63,958 bases of DNA from an uncultured Acetatifactor sp. (GTDB lineage: Bacteria > Bacillota > Clostridia > Lachnospirales > Lachnospiraceae): the NCBI GenBank assembly GCA_910586215.1, contig CAJUGH010000025.1, positions 1 to 63,958 on the forward strand, written 5' to 3'. The notes under the pieces are model-generated. The model was not told the DNA's origin, ran no database searches, and saw only the letters and a program-made list of their open reading frames with translations. Each line of letters begins with the position of its first letter. Position 1 is the stretch's first letter. Positions 30,179-40,249 of this stretch are shown one piece after another. Made by a program: the position numbers and the translations under genes.

Positions 30179-32368
30179 CTACTTCAATTTTTTCAAGATT
30201 CCCTTGATCTCCGCATGGAAAGCGGGAAAGATTGCCAGCGCCTGCTTCAGAAATTCCACATTCTCACGGCTGGCCCTTCCATCTGCCAGCGCTGCCGCCA
30301 TGCGGTAAGCGGCCCGGATATCCGGTGGAATCGCCCGGCACTGCGCATCGGCCAGAAGTTCCGGATTATAATAATGTTCGGCAAAATATGCGAGAGTGAA
30401 CAGATAACGATACAATATCTCCCTGCTGTTTTCCGCTTCCCGGTTCCTCACATATTCTTCCTTCAAAATCCAGGCACAGAGACAAAGTTCCTGCACAGAA
30501 CCGCTTTCTCCCACGCAGTCCATCGCATACGCCAAAAGCTGCCGTGCCGCTGTTTTTTTCCTTCTCTCCTGGGAATATTCAAACCAGGAGAGAACCGCCG
30601 GAATACTTATCTTCCCAAGCAGATCCGGCAGACGCACTGATTGACGCCGGTATGCCCCTTCTTTCATAAGTCCTGCTGCGAAAGCATCCAGGATTTCCCC
30701 GCTCCACTCTTCCCACTGCGTGGACGCTACTTTTCCGCAAACTGCCTTATATACGCTGTCTGCTGCAGCCAGGCCCTCTTCCAGCACAGCGGTATGGATT
30801 CGTCCGTCTGCCATTTGTTCCAGAGAAAGAGAATTTAATATTTCCAGTGCCTTTGCGTCTTCCCCATTTGCCAGGTAAGCGCAGAACGCCACTCCTTTCG
30901 CATCCATGATATATCGTTCGTGTTCCACCGCAGACAATCCATAATAAGTCTGGTATTGCCCGGACGCTGGATTTTTCTGGTGCTGCCGCAACCTCTCTTC
31001 ATACAGGCAATAGTAATGCAGGGTCTCTCTTGGCGCTTTCCCGGTCCGAAATGCCAGCATTTCCCGGCTCCATGCCAGGAATGCCTGTTCCGGCACCGTC
31101 AAGGGAAACTCTCTTTCCATATTCTCAGCCCACAGAAACAACCTTTGATCATCCATATCCAGCAGGCAAGTGCACAACATCACCATACTGTTCTTTCCCC
31201 GGTATTTATCATCTGCCTCCTTCGCCAGTGCCATAGTCTGGGCAAACAGCCCCACTGCTGCCTCTGTGCAGTGCAGATTCCGGTATTCATTTGCAAGTTG
31301 AAACAGATATCGCAGATTTTCCGGAAATTCATATACATCCTGCAGCAGAACTGGCACATTCCTCATCACCTTTGCTTCCACCTTTTGGGGATCATCACTT
31401 GCAAAGCCATAATGATGCGCATAGGAATGCAGCACGAAGACTGTGTCGGAACTGGATTCTGTCACAAGGGCATCGTGGATCCTTCCCTCAAAATGAAGCT
31501 TTGGCGTAATTCTAGCCATCCGCAAGGTATGATTGTCTTCATAAACCTTGCCAAAAGAATCCATATAATTCCTCTGTATATAAGATGCTTCGTCATAGCT
31601 GCGATAAAAACCTTCCCGGAAAAACCGCAGGATTTCTTCCACATCCTCGAACCATTCGTCATCATCAATAGACATGTACCATTCACCCCTGGCGTGGTAT
31701 ATGCCTTCATTCCGCACTGAGGACATGTTGTCATCCCACGGATGGGCGATCACCCTTGCCCCATACCTTTTACATACCTCTACCGTGCCATCCGTACTGC
31801 CGGTATCAATCACAAGCAATTCCGCGTCCAGTTGATCAAGCAACGGCTTGACACGGGACAGGCACCGATCTATGGTATCAATCTGATTACTCACCGGCAC
31901 GCCGATTGTAAGGAGCAACGGCCTTCCACCGTATTTGCCCCCGCTATAGACAGGATTCCTTCGGAAAATATAATTTCCATCTCCGTCTGATGTTGGATCC
32001 GTTTTTTCCAGTTCCTGCCTCGCCAGTGGAAGTTCCGACAGGGAAGGAACCATGAGCAGGTTCACCCCCGGATCCGTACCGGACAACAGTTCTCCCATCT
32101 GAATCTGGTCAGGCTGCAATTCCAGTCTCACATTATATTTTTCCAGGTACGGCTCTATGACTGCCTCTGCCAGTTCCTCCACCACCTGTACCTTCCATAC
32201 CGAAGAATGCACACGGGCATCGTCCGTAAAACAGAAATATTCCGTATCCGGCTCTCTGTAAAGCGGCGGATACGGAAAAAGACGCTTTCTGTTCTTACCC
32301 GAAAAACACTGAAAAATCACTTTTCTCTTTCTTCCTGCTTCTGTTACATTTCCTTCAACTTTGAGCAT
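30179..32368 (-). CDS. GT2 glycosyltransferase with C-terminal helical repeats (paralogue 1)
   Basis: A large protein (~729 residues from the ATG at 32368; a GTG at 32395 is also possible). It has an N-terminal ~130-residue domain of unknown role (FPYPPLYREPDTEYFCF), a GT2 catalytic domain (GVPVSNQIDTIDRC, DTGSTDGTVEVC, and the metal-binding SIDDDEWFEDVEEI), and ~400 residues of TPR-like helices. GT2 enzymes move a sugar from a nucleotide donor. The array directly behind flagellin suggests flagellin Ser/Thr is the acceptor (inference). The N-terminal domain is shared only with paralogue 2. It is the last gene of the island. Confidence 0.85.
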   Translation of the reverse strand: MLKVEGNVTEAGRKRKVIFQCFSGKNRKRLFPYPPLYREPDTEYFCFTDDARVHSSVWKVQVVEELAEAVIEPYLEKYNVRLELQPDQIQMGELLSGTDPGVNLLMVPSLSELPLARQELEKTDPTSDGDGNYIFRRNPVYSGGKYGGRPLLLTIGVPVSNQIDTIDRCLSRVKPLLDQLDAELLVIDTGSTDGTVEVCKRYGARVIAHPWDDNMSSVRNEGIYHARGEWYMSIDDDEWFEDVEEILRFFREGFYRSYDEASYIQRNYMDSFGKVYEDNHTLRMARITPKLHFEGRIHDALVTESSSDTVFVLHSYAHHYGFASDDPQKVEAKVMRNVPVLLQDVYEFPENLRYLFQLANEYRNLHCTEAAVGLFAQTMALAKEADDKYRGKNSMVMLCTCLLDMDDQRLFLWAENMEREFPLTVPEQAFLAWSREMLAFRTGKAPRETLHYYCLYEERLRQHQKNPASGQYQTYYGLSAVEHERYIMDAKGVAFCAYLANGEDAKALEILNSLSLEQMADGRIHTAVLEEGLAAADSVYKAVCGKVASTQWEEWSGEILDAFAAGLMKEGAYRRQSVRLPDLLGKISIPAVLSWFEYSQERRKKTAARQLLAYAMDCVGESGSVQELCLCAWILKEEYVRNREAENSREILYRYLFTLAYFAEHYYNPELLADAQCRAIPPDIRAAYRMAAALADGRASRENVEFLKQALAIFPAFHAEIKGILKKLK

Positions 32369-32494
32369 TGCTTTGCCTTTTTCCTTATTTTTCACCGTTC
32401 ACACATCAACTCCCCCGTATATGTCTTGTAATCTTCAGTTTTCACAAGCAGGCAATATTCTTCTTTTATTTTGTCCAGTTCCATAGAAAACCAA

Positions 32495-34648
32495 TCATCC
32501 GTCCGCACTCAGTTCTGACAGAATCCCCCGGATCTCCTCATGAAACGCCGGAAAAATTGCCAACGCCTGCTTTAAAAGCATCACATTCTCATGGCTGGCC
32601 CTCCCATCGGCCAGCACTAGGGCCATGCGGTATGCCGCGCAGATATCCGGTGGAACCGCCCGGCATTCTGCATTCATTAATAGGTCGGGGTTGTAATAGC
32701 GCTCCGCAAAAACAGCAACCATAAATAGGTATTGGCATAACAACTCCCTGCTGTTTTCCGCTTCCCGGTTGCCCGCATATTCTTCCTTCAGCACCCATGC
32801 ATAGAAGCAAAGTTCCTGTATGGAACAGCCTTCTGTATCATATTTTAGGACATATTCATACAAACGCTCTCTCTGTATGCCATCGTCCTGCGTTCCCCCA
32901 TGCTCAAACCATGAAATAATGGCAGAAACACTCAGCCCTGCCAGCAGATCAGGCATCCGCTCTGCCAGGCGATCATGTGCCGGATCCTGTGTCAAAGCCG
33001 CCAGGGCAGCGCCTAATATCTCTTCGCTCCACTCTTCCCATTGCATATCCGTCAAATTACCGAAAAATGCATTATATACCCTGTCGCCTGCCGCAAAGGC
33101 TCCTGCCAGCATATTGGACCGTCGGTCCTTCACCACATCCATAGATATGGCAGACAGAATATCCAGCGCTTCTTCCTCCCTGCCAAGCGCCAGATAAGAG
33201 CAGAATGCCATGGCCTCCGCATCCATAATATACAACTCTTGTTCCACGGTCGCCAGGCCATAAAAAACCAGGTACTGGCCCGCCGCCGGGTTCTTGCGGT
33301 ACCGCTCCAGATTCTCTTTATAATGAATATAATACTCCAGAACCTGTTCCGGCGGAAGCTTATACTGAAAAGCAATCCCCTCCTGGCACCATGCAATAAA
33401 TGCTGCCTCTGCTGTCGCCAGCGGAAACATATGCAGTAGTTCCTTCCCCCATGGGAATATTCTCCTGTCATAGGTTTCATACAGACAGGCAATTAGCATG
33501 ACTGCACTGCTTTTTCCCGGTTTTATATCTTTCATTTCCTTTGCCACTGCAACCGCCTCCGCGAACAGCTTAACGGCCACATCATAGCGTTCTATGCATC
33601 GGTACTCATTTGCAAGCTGAAACAGGTACCGAAGATTCCATGGATACTCATAGACATCCTGTAGGAGAATGTGCGTATTACGCACGAACTTCTCCCTTTT
33701 CTTCTCTGCATTATCCTGCGCAAATCCATAGTGATGCGCATAAGAATGCAACAGACATGCCTTATCATATATAGGCTCCATGATAAGGGAATCATGAATC
33801 CGCCCCTCGAAATGGAGCTGAGGAGTAATCCGGGCTATGCGCAGGGTATGGTAATCTTCGTAGGATGTTCCGGCAGAATCCCCGTAATTTCTCTGTATGT
33901 AGGAGGCCTTGTCATAAGCCCGACAGACACCCTGTTTGAAAAAATACAGGATCTCCTCCACATCCTCGAACCACTCGTCATCGTCAATGGACATATACCA
34001 TTCTCCTCTGGCGTGGTAGATTCCCTCATTTCTCACTGCGGACATATTGTCGTGCCAAGGATGGGCAATCACCCTGGCCCCATACTTTTTGCAGACCTCC
34101 ACCGTGCCGTCTGTACTACCGGTATCAATGACCAGAAGTTCTGCATCCAACTGGTCCAGCAATGGCTTGATATGGGACAGACACCGATCTATGGTATCGA
34201 TCTGATTGCTCACAGGCACACCGATTGTGAGTAACAGCGGCCTTCCATTGTATTTTCCTTCTGTGTAGACCGGATTCCTGCGGTATACATAATTTCCCTC
34301 GCCATCTGATGTAGGCGCAAGTTTTTCCAACTCAAAGCTCACCAGTGGAAGCTCCTCCAGGGAGGGCACCGTAATCACATTCTCTTCCCTGTCCGCTGCG
34401 GACCACACATCCCCCATCTGAATCTGATTAGGCTGTAGTTCCATTCTCACGTCATACCTTTTCAGATGTGGCTCCAAATCAACCTGCGCCGTTTCCTCCA
34501 CTACCTCTATCTCCCACGCGGAAGAACGCACCCGTGTATCGTTTGTGAAACAGATATAATCCGTATCCGGCTCTCTGTAAAGAGGCGGATATGGGAAAAG
34601 TCTCCTTCCGTCCCCAACCGAAAAGCGTAAGAAAATCACCTTTTTCAT
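32495..34648 (-). CDS. GT2 glycosyltransferase with C-terminal helical repeats (paralogue 2)
   Basis: The 717-residue product is a close paralogue of the next gene down, with the same N-terminal FPYPPLYREPDTDYICF domain, GT2 core (DTGSTDGTVEVC, SIDDDEWFEDVEEI, HARGEWYMS) and helical C-terminus ending ALAIFPAFHEEI. The two are near-identical across the catalytic core and diverge in the helical repeats, as expected if the repeats choose the acceptor site. The ATG shares a base with the stop of the upstream radical SAM gene (TAATG), so translation is coupled. AAGGAG precedes it. Confidence 0.87.
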   Translation of the reverse strand: MKKVIFLRFSVGDGRRLFPYPPLYREPDTDYICFTNDTRVRSSAWEIEVVEETAQVDLEPHLKRYDVRMELQPNQIQMGDVWSAADREENVITVPSLEELPLVSFELEKLAPTSDGEGNYVYRRNPVYTEGKYNGRPLLLTIGVPVSNQIDTIDRCLSHIKPLLDQLDAELLVIDTGSTDGTVEVCKKYGARVIAHPWHDNMSAVRNEGIYHARGEWYMSIDDDEWFEDVEEILYFFKQGVCRAYDKASYIQRNYGDSAGTSYEDYHTLRIARITPQLHFEGRIHDSLIMEPIYDKACLLHSYAHHYGFAQDNAEKKREKFVRNTHILLQDVYEYPWNLRYLFQLANEYRCIERYDVAVKLFAEAVAVAKEMKDIKPGKSSAVMLIACLYETYDRRIFPWGKELLHMFPLATAEAAFIAWCQEGIAFQYKLPPEQVLEYYIHYKENLERYRKNPAAGQYLVFYGLATVEQELYIMDAEAMAFCSYLALGREEEALDILSAISMDVVKDRRSNMLAGAFAAGDRVYNAFFGNLTDMQWEEWSEEILGAALAALTQDPAHDRLAERMPDLLAGLSVSAIISWFEHGGTQDDGIQRERLYEYVLKYDTEGCSIQELCFYAWVLKEEYAGNREAENSRELLCQYLFMVAVFAERYYNPDLLMNAECRAVPPDICAAYRMALVLADGRASHENVMLLKQALAIFPAFHEEIRGILSELSADG

Positions 34649-35661
34649 TAAATTCTCCTTAGTTTCTCAATAATAATATCTGCCACATCATCCACATTGT
34701 CATATCCACTGCATATACAGTTTCTGCACAGAGGAATCTCATCTCTTCTGCCTTCCAGATGCATCAACTGAAATTCCCGGAGTTTTCTGGACTCCCACAG
34801 TTCCTTCAGACTGTTTTCATGCACATCCCCGTATTTGGTTCCAAACTTCCAGTCTCCTGCACACACTACTACATATCCGTTTGCATGTATCACCATATTT
34901 GTCAGACAGTATGTGCAGATGCTGTATCCTTTTCTGTCCTTTTTCTTCCATATCCAGTTGTCATCTGCGATTACTGTACCTTCCGGAAGTATGATTTCCT
35001 CAAATTCCGGCCACTCTTCCACAATATCTTCTATAAATCTATAGTCCGAGATTGGTTCGAAAATATCATAGAATTTTTCTGCCTCCTCTTCCGTCTTGAC
35101 AGATGCATTGGCTATTTTGACAGAAATCTCACATCTACCCCCCCTGCTTTTTTCAAATAAATCGGCTATATTGCGCACCAGTTCCTCAAAGTCTATCTTC
35201 ACCCCGCAAATTCTCTTATAGTCCTCGCTGTTCAGCCCCTCCAAAGAAATCCGGATCAGATCAATCCCACAGTCCACAAGCTTCTGATTCATGTCCGGTG
35301 ATAATAACGCTCCGTTTGTGTATAGCCTAATCTCCCGGCAAACATTTTTTTCCTTCAGATATCTGGCCATCTTAAAGAAATCTTTGTTCAGAAGAGGCTC
35401 TCCAAATCCATAAAGGTATACCACCTTTACCGGCTCTTCAAATTCACCCATATCATCGACAATTTTTTGAAAAAGATCAAAATCCATCATGGTATGCCGC
35501 TCTTTCTTCAGATAATCAGAGCGATTGCACGGGCAGAAATTACAGCTAAAATTACATATTCCACAAGGATCAATATAGAGAGAATAGGGGGCCTTCAAAG
35601 GAACCACCTGCTCCAGAGGTGTCCGCTTATTTCTTTTTGCCAGCTTTTGGCGTTCTAACAT
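34648..35661 (-). CDS. Radical SAM/SPASM enzyme (A)
   Basis: The 337-residue protein has the radical SAM cluster CNFSCNFC (about residues 38-45) and a C-terminal SPASM-like cysteine set (CTYC, VVCAGDW, CRNCICSG) for extra iron-sulfur clusters. Its start VVPLKAPYSLYIDPCGIC resembles enzymes B and C of this island. Radical SAM enzymes of this kind can dehydrogenate, epimerise or deaminate sugars (BtrN, SpcY and DesII are examples) or modify peptides. No precursor peptide is visible, so a sugar substrate for the flagellar glycan is more likely (inference). Confidence 0.85.
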   Translation of the reverse strand: MLERQKLAKRNKRTPLEQVVPLKAPYSLYIDPCGICNFSCNFCPCNRSDYLKKERHTMMDFDLFQKIVDDMGEFEEPVKVVYLYGFGEPLLNKDFFKMARYLKEKNVCREIRLYTNGALLSPDMNQKLVDCGIDLIRISLEGLNSEDYKRICGVKIDFEELVRNIADLFEKSRGGRCEISVKIANASVKTEEEAEKFYDIFEPISDYRFIEDIVEEWPEFEEIILPEGTVIADDNWIWKKKDRKGYSICTYCLTNMVIHANGYVVVCAGDWKFGTKYGDVHENSLKELWESRKLREFQLMHLEGRRDEIPLCRNCICSGYDNVDDVADIIIEKLRRI

Positions 35662-35715
35662 CTGTATTTTCCTCCTTATGACGATGCAATTCTTTTCCGG
35701 GATATTAACAGGCTA

Positions 35716-36879
35716 TCATTCTTCAAGGACAATTATTTTTTTATCTTCCCATCCCATTTCCAATAATTGCCTCCTAATCTCCGCTGAAGATCGAATACTG
35801 GAAACGACAACCGCTTCCACACATGGACAGCCGCACAAACCATCTGCCGCTATAACCGCTTTACCTCCCCAAAACTGCTCCTTCTGTCTCATTTCGTTAT
35901 TATCAATAAAACATTCTATTCTGCAATACCTTAAATCCGTATTTACGAGCAACGACATGGTAAAACTTCCCGTCCCCCATACCGCAACAGGGATTTGATC
36001 CCTGACATACTTCTCCAGGATCCGATTATAATGCGTTTCTCTCCGGTCATTATATTTAATATACGCTTTTATTGCTTCCCTGGTCCATATGTCCTTCTCA
36101 AAAAAGTCTTCTACAGTCCTCTCATGATAAGAAAAAACAGCAAAAATATCCGTATATTTTGCCTCTGCAATCATTTTTTCTTCTTTAAAACCATATCGCG
36201 CCATCAGATTTTTCAAAGATGTAACAGAGAAGTAATTGATATGTTCCTGGTTAAAGTTATTGCACAGCGGAGATGTGTCCCTTTCCAGATTCAGACAATT
36301 TGGAACCGACACATACAGCAATCCCCCATCTCTTAACACACTGCTGATTTTCTCGAGAGCCAGAGAAGGTTTCAACAAATGCTCCAACACATCCGTGACC
36401 ACCACCATATTCATTTTTTCTTCCAGGCTATCTGATGTGTAAATACTTCCCGTCTCTGCACGAATTCCCGATTTCCGCATATGCTCCACACTTTCTTCGG
36501 ATGGGTCTATCCCAAAGAGATTCCTGAATCCGTGTCTCTGTAGCAGCAGAAGAAGTTCACCCTTGCCAAAACCAATATCTAAAATTTTATCATCCTTATC
36601 ACAGAGTGAACAAAGCAAATCCATCACTGCATCTTTGGGCAGGTTATCTGGTGCCTTGCCGAGAATTTCCTTACAGTATGAATTGTGCCGCATATAATAA
36701 TCATCGTAATCACTCAGAGATGCCAGCACATTGGCATAACAGAATCCGCATTTTTCACAACTAACAATATCATATTCAGAAGGAATTTTATATGTTACCG
36801 GCAGATAATATCTTATCTTCTTAATGTCAGACAGTTCCCTGTCGTTCCCGCATACCTCGCATGCTCTGTTCTGTCTCAT
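35716..36879 (-). CDS. NDP-sugar C-methyltransferase-like protein
   Basis: The 387-residue protein has the three-part layout of sugar C-methyltransferases: an N-terminal zinc-type domain (CEVCGND and CEKCGFC), a SAM-binding Rossmann domain (KILDIGFGKGELL near residue 95), and a C-terminal nucleotide-binding domain (VAVWGTGSFTMSL). Relatives such as TylC3 and NovU add a methyl to C3 or C5 of a keto-sugar, making branched sugars. It lies among the radical SAM genes. Bases 36880-36993 hold no gene. Confidence 0.82.
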   Translation of the reverse strand: MRQNRACEVCGNDRELSDIKKIRYYLPVTYKIPSEYDIVSCEKCGFCYANVLASLSDYDDYYMRHNSYCKEILGKAPDNLPKDAVMDLLCSLCDKDDKILDIGFGKGELLLLLQRHGFRNLFGIDPSEESVEHMRKSGIRAETGSIYTSDSLEEKMNMVVVTDVLEHLLKPSLALEKISSVLRDGGLLYVSVPNCLNLERDTSPLCNNFNQEHINYFSVTSLKNLMARYGFKEEKMIAEAKYTDIFAVFSYHERTVEDFFEKDIWTREAIKAYIKYNDRRETHYNRILEKYVRDQIPVAVWGTGSFTMSLLVNTDLRYCRIECFIDNNEMRQKEQFWGGKAVIAADGLCGCPCVEAVVVSSIRSSAEIRRQLLEMGWEDKKIIVLEE

Positions 36880-36993
36880 TCTATCATCCTCTCCCCTTCC
36901 CGCCGCAAACGGTACTCTCCTTCTTCAAGAAGTTCCCTGCTGTTTGTATGCATCTTCGCAGTAAATCCCCAGACTTTTATGCATGGGGAGCAG

Positions 36994-38157
36994 TCAGGTA
37001 CATGGGGGGTTACTTTGAATAACCTGTTCTCCCGAAACAATATAATGCGCATTAATGTTCGGACTGCCGTTGCATTTTTTACAATATTCAATATATCCTC
37101 TTTCATTGAAGCCAAGCATAAATTCCATTAATTCTTTCCTGTTTATATTAAGATTCGATAAGTCATAGTAATCTCTCCTGTCTGCCTTGCAATACCCTAT
37201 CCGCTCTGCACTTATTGCTGTACCACAATAGAAAAATCTGGTTCCGTCAATTCTTTGACAAGATCTTTTATCACATGCGGAGTAAAATTCTGCCAGTTGG
37301 TTCTCCGGGACTCCGTTGCTTTCCTGTATATAACCGTTATCAACCCACTTGTCGAATTTTGCCCTGTCATACTTTATTCCCCAGCTTTCCAGCAGCGCAA
37401 CAAGCTGTTCTGGCTTTTGTCTTCCCCGCGTCTGATCTCCATAATCCGTGAATCGATATATGATGTCATACTTCTTAAAAAGCCGCAGACAATGCTCACT
37501 GGGGTAGACAACCGCATTGGAATAGATTTCGATATGATGTACTTTCGATCCATAGTACTTCTCTCCAATCAATTCCAGGATTTCCTCAAACCGGGGATGT
37601 ACCATGGAATCACCGCCGCTTACTGCCAAGACGCTCAGTTCGTCAACCACGTTAAAAAAACAGTCTAATTGTTCTTCAATTCTGGATATCGGCTGATGGA
37701 TTTTATCTGAAATATATGGTGTAAATTCCCAGCATTTCTTACAGGACAATGTACAATAATCTGTAATGGTTATTCCCAGAAAATTAGCGACCAGCTTATT
37801 GTTTTTATACATTTTATAAATTGTCAAAAACTCATCTATATGGAAATAATTAACATATCTCTGATAGCCTTTCTGGTCAAGTTCAGAAAAAACCTGATTT
37901 GTCCACCCTGTAGAAACCAAAACAACCTTCCCGTCAGATACATCCAATATAGACGGGGAACATACGGGGAGCCCATCTGTCCATCTTTCTCCTGCTTTTT
38001 TCGAATCAACAATCCCCACTATATCTATTTCGTCTTTAAATTCATCATAAAATGCCCTTCCAAAGGTTCCTGCCCCCCAAATAACATATTCATGCAGGTT
38101 ATTACAGATTTCGATGGCAATCTTATCAAATTCATGCCCTTTGTTTGTCCATACCAT
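36994..38157 (-). CDS. Radical SAM enzyme with N-terminal Rossmann-like domain (D)
   Basis: The ATG at 38155-38157 (MVWTNKGHEF) lies nine bases after AAGGAAGG; about 387 residues. Residues ~25-115 form a nucleotide-binding domain (YVIWGAGTFGRAFYDE, IVGIVDSKKAG) of the kind found at the C-terminus of the neighbouring C-methyltransferase. The rest is a radical SAM domain with CTLSCKKC, then late cysteines (CDKRSC, CKKC). This fusion suggests the substrate is a nucleotide-linked or similar sugar. It overlaps the end of the preceding radical SAM gene by 26 bases. Confidence 0.82.
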   Translation of the reverse strand: MVWTNKGHEFDKIAIEICNNLHEYVIWGAGTFGRAFYDEFKDEIDIVGIVDSKKAGERWTDGLPVCSPSILDVSDGKVVLVSTGWTNQVFSELDQKGYQRYVNYFHIDEFLTIYKMYKNNKLVANFLGITITDYCTLSCKKCWEFTPYISDKIHQPISRIEEQLDCFFNVVDELSVLAVSGGDSMVHPRFEEILELIGEKYYGSKVHHIEIYSNAVVYPSEHCLRLFKKYDIIYRFTDYGDQTRGRQKPEQLVALLESWGIKYDRAKFDKWVDNGYIQESNGVPENQLAEFYSACDKRSCQRIDGTRFFYCGTAISAERIGYCKADRRDYYDLSNLNINRKELMEFMLGFNERGYIEYCKKCNGSPNINAHYIVSGEQVIQSNPPCT

Positions 38158-39151
38158 TTCCACATGCCTTCCTTTTCTGGTATTCGTCTATTGTCAAATC
38201 ATCTATATTATCGACAGTAAACAAATCCGTCAAATACAATCCGCATTTTTTACAGCTATCCATTTGCCTTCTTTGGCGGTTTAATTGGTTCATGCAAAAG
38301 GCATTCAGTCTCTCCCCTTTCCAGATTTGCTCAATTGACTCCTCCAGGGCATTTCCAACCTTTGTTTTGTCCTCCCAGTCTACACAACAGCAGTCCACAG
38401 TGCCATCGCTTTGAATCGTAAGCGAATAAAACGGCCAGGGGCACACTTCCTTTCCAGACCTCATCGCCCCCCCCATTTCTCTTCTTCCATCTCCTGCAAA
38501 GTCATGTTCCGTTTCAAAAAAAAGTTCATCCGCAATATTGGTGTACTTATCTATAAAATACTTCTTTTCGTTTTCATCTTCCGGTTCAAACATTTTAATG
38601 GCAATAAATGGTTTACTGCTTTCTTTTTCCGTTTTCTTCTGTTTCAGCCGATAAAGATTTTCATATATGATTCCCACATCGATCCTTGAATGTGTAATCT
38701 GTTCATTTCTTTTCTGGATCGGAGAATATATAGAAACCCTCAGATAATCCACTCCATAGTCTATAAGCTGCCCAGCCATTTCTTCTGTAAGCATCGTACC
38801 GTTTGATGTCAAGTCGATCCTCTCTGTGATATCTGCCTCATGCAAATACTTAAGCATTTCCGCAAACTCACCGTTCAGTAACGGTTCTCCACGATTATAC
38901 AGCTTGACTACTTTTAATTTATCTCCTTTCCACGCTTTCATATCATCAATTATTTTCCTAAACTCCTGAAAAGACATCATCCTGCGTGGAAATGCCTTCT
39001 CCGGGTCAGACTGCAGACATTGTTCACATCGAAAATTACAGACGCTGCACGGATCAATCGTGATTGCAAACGGTTTTTCCAACGGTACGATCTCGGATAA
39101 TTTTTTTCTGGAATTACACCTTAATTCTGTATATCGCTTCATCCGATCCAT
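38132..39151 (-). CDS. Radical SAM/SPASM enzyme (B)
   Basis: The 339-residue protein has CNFRCEQC for the radical SAM cluster and a SPASM-like C-terminus (CPWPFYSL, DCCCVDWEDK, CKKCGLY). It begins IVPLEKPFAITIDPCSVC and shares LRVSIYSPIQKR-type segments with enzyme C, of which it is a paralogue. AAGGG lies close before the ATG. Function is unknown; likely a modifying step in flagellar sugar synthesis. Confidence 0.85.
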   Translation of the reverse strand: MDRMKRYTELRCNSRKKLSEIVPLEKPFAITIDPCSVCNFRCEQCLQSDPEKAFPRRMMSFQEFRKIIDDMKAWKGDKLKVVKLYNRGEPLLNGEFAEMLKYLHEADITERIDLTSNGTMLTEEMAGQLIDYGVDYLRVSIYSPIQKRNEQITHSRIDVGIIYENLYRLKQKKTEKESSKPFIAIKMFEPEDENEKKYFIDKYTNIADELFFETEHDFAGDGRREMGGAMRSGKEVCPWPFYSLTIQSDGTVDCCCVDWEDKTKVGNALEESIEQIWKGERLNAFCMNQLNRQRRQMDSCKKCGLYLTDLFTVDNIDDLTIDEYQKRKACGNGMDKQRA

Positions 39152-39158
39152 TTTCCCT

Positions 39159-40166
39159 TCACCAATTCTCTATCTGCCGTATGCTTATTCCATCAATATT
39201 ATCTAATACATATTTTTCATTTAGAAATGTGCACTGTCTACAACTCTCATTCTCCCAGCGCCTTCCCTCAATCTGCATTTTCCAGAATTCCTTCAGCTTC
39301 TTTCCATGCCAGATTTCTTCCAGCGATTCTTCAAATGCATTTCCGACCTTAGTATTATTAACCCAGTCAGGATCACAGACAATCACATCTCCGTTTTGTC
39401 GTATGCTTAACATCTTGAATGGCTGGGGACAGACCTTCTGCCCGGAACTAAAATAATCCAGATTAAGCTGCTTTGACTGGTATAAATCTGATATATAATC
39501 CTTTTCATTCCTGTCCAGCCAATTATGCGGCTTTTCTATTGCGATTTCATCTGCAATATCAGAATACATTTGAAAAAAGGCATCATTTTCTTCCTCGTTA
39601 AACGTATCCAGCATTTTAATGTAAACAAAGGGAGTCTCTCTTTGCTTTTGTCTTTTTATTTGCTGCAAAGTTCGAATATTCTCATAGATGCGACTGATAT
39701 TCATCCTGCTGTTTGTTATCTTCTCATGCCGCTCCTGTATCGCGGAATATATGGATATCCTAACATAGTCCAGCCCAATATCCACCAATTGCTCCGCTAC
39801 TTCCTCCGTAATCAGGGAACCATTTGTTGTCACCTCTATTCGCTCAGCTACATTCGCTTCCTTTAAATAGCGTATCATATCCGGCGTCTTCTTGTTAACA
39901 AATGGTTCTCCGAATCCTATGAATCTTACTACCTTGATTAGGGGGCCCTTCCATTCGCATAGACCGTCAACGATTTTTCGGAACTGTTCAAGATCCATAA
40001 ATCCTTTTGGCAGAAGTTCTTCTGCACCCTCTACACTGTGAAAGCATTGCACACAACTAAAATTACACACACTTGAAGGATCAAACAGCAATGTAAACGG
40101 CTTCTCCAGAGGAATCATATCTTTTAAACAATGTCTCTCGCCTTTTAACTGAGAATATTTCTTCAT
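39159..40166 (-). CDS. Radical SAM/SPASM enzyme (C)
   Basis: From the ATG 40164-40166 (MKKYSQLKGERHCL) the product is 335 residues. It has CNFSCVQC for the radical SAM cluster and SPASM-like cysteines late (CPQPFKML, VICDPDWV, SCRQCTF). It is closely related to enzyme B: both keep the PLEKPF...DP.SVCNF start, the YVRISIYSAIQERHEKI segment and the NNTKVGNAFEESLEEIW segment, so the pair arose by duplication. Substrate unknown. Confidence 0.85.
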   Translation of the reverse strand: MKKYSQLKGERHCLKDMIPLEKPFTLLFDPSSVCNFSCVQCFHSVEGAEELLPKGFMDLEQFRKIVDGLCEWKGPLIKVVRFIGFGEPFVNKKTPDMIRYLKEANVAERIEVTTNGSLITEEVAEQLVDIGLDYVRISIYSAIQERHEKITNSRMNISRIYENIRTLQQIKRQKQRETPFVYIKMLDTFNEEENDAFFQMYSDIADEIAIEKPHNWLDRNEKDYISDLYQSKQLNLDYFSSGQKVCPQPFKMLSIRQNGDVIVCDPDWVNNTKVGNAFEESLEEIWHGKKLKEFWKMQIEGRRWENESCRQCTFLNEKYVLDNIDGISIRQIENW

Positions 40167-40249
40167 ACTTCTTTCTCTCCCACACCGCATTCATCTGCGT
40201 TGACAATCAGCCAGCACCCCACGATATTCACCAAATGTCTGCTTCACGA

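Noticed and set aside
36876..37115. Short minus-strand frame between the C-methyltransferase and radical SAM D
   Set aside because: Most of it overlaps the 3' end of the radical SAM gene in another frame, and it has no ribosome binding site.
40201..40240. Possible third copy of the interspersed repeat
   Set aside because: Only a short ATTCACCAA-type match; too few matching bases to tell from chance.
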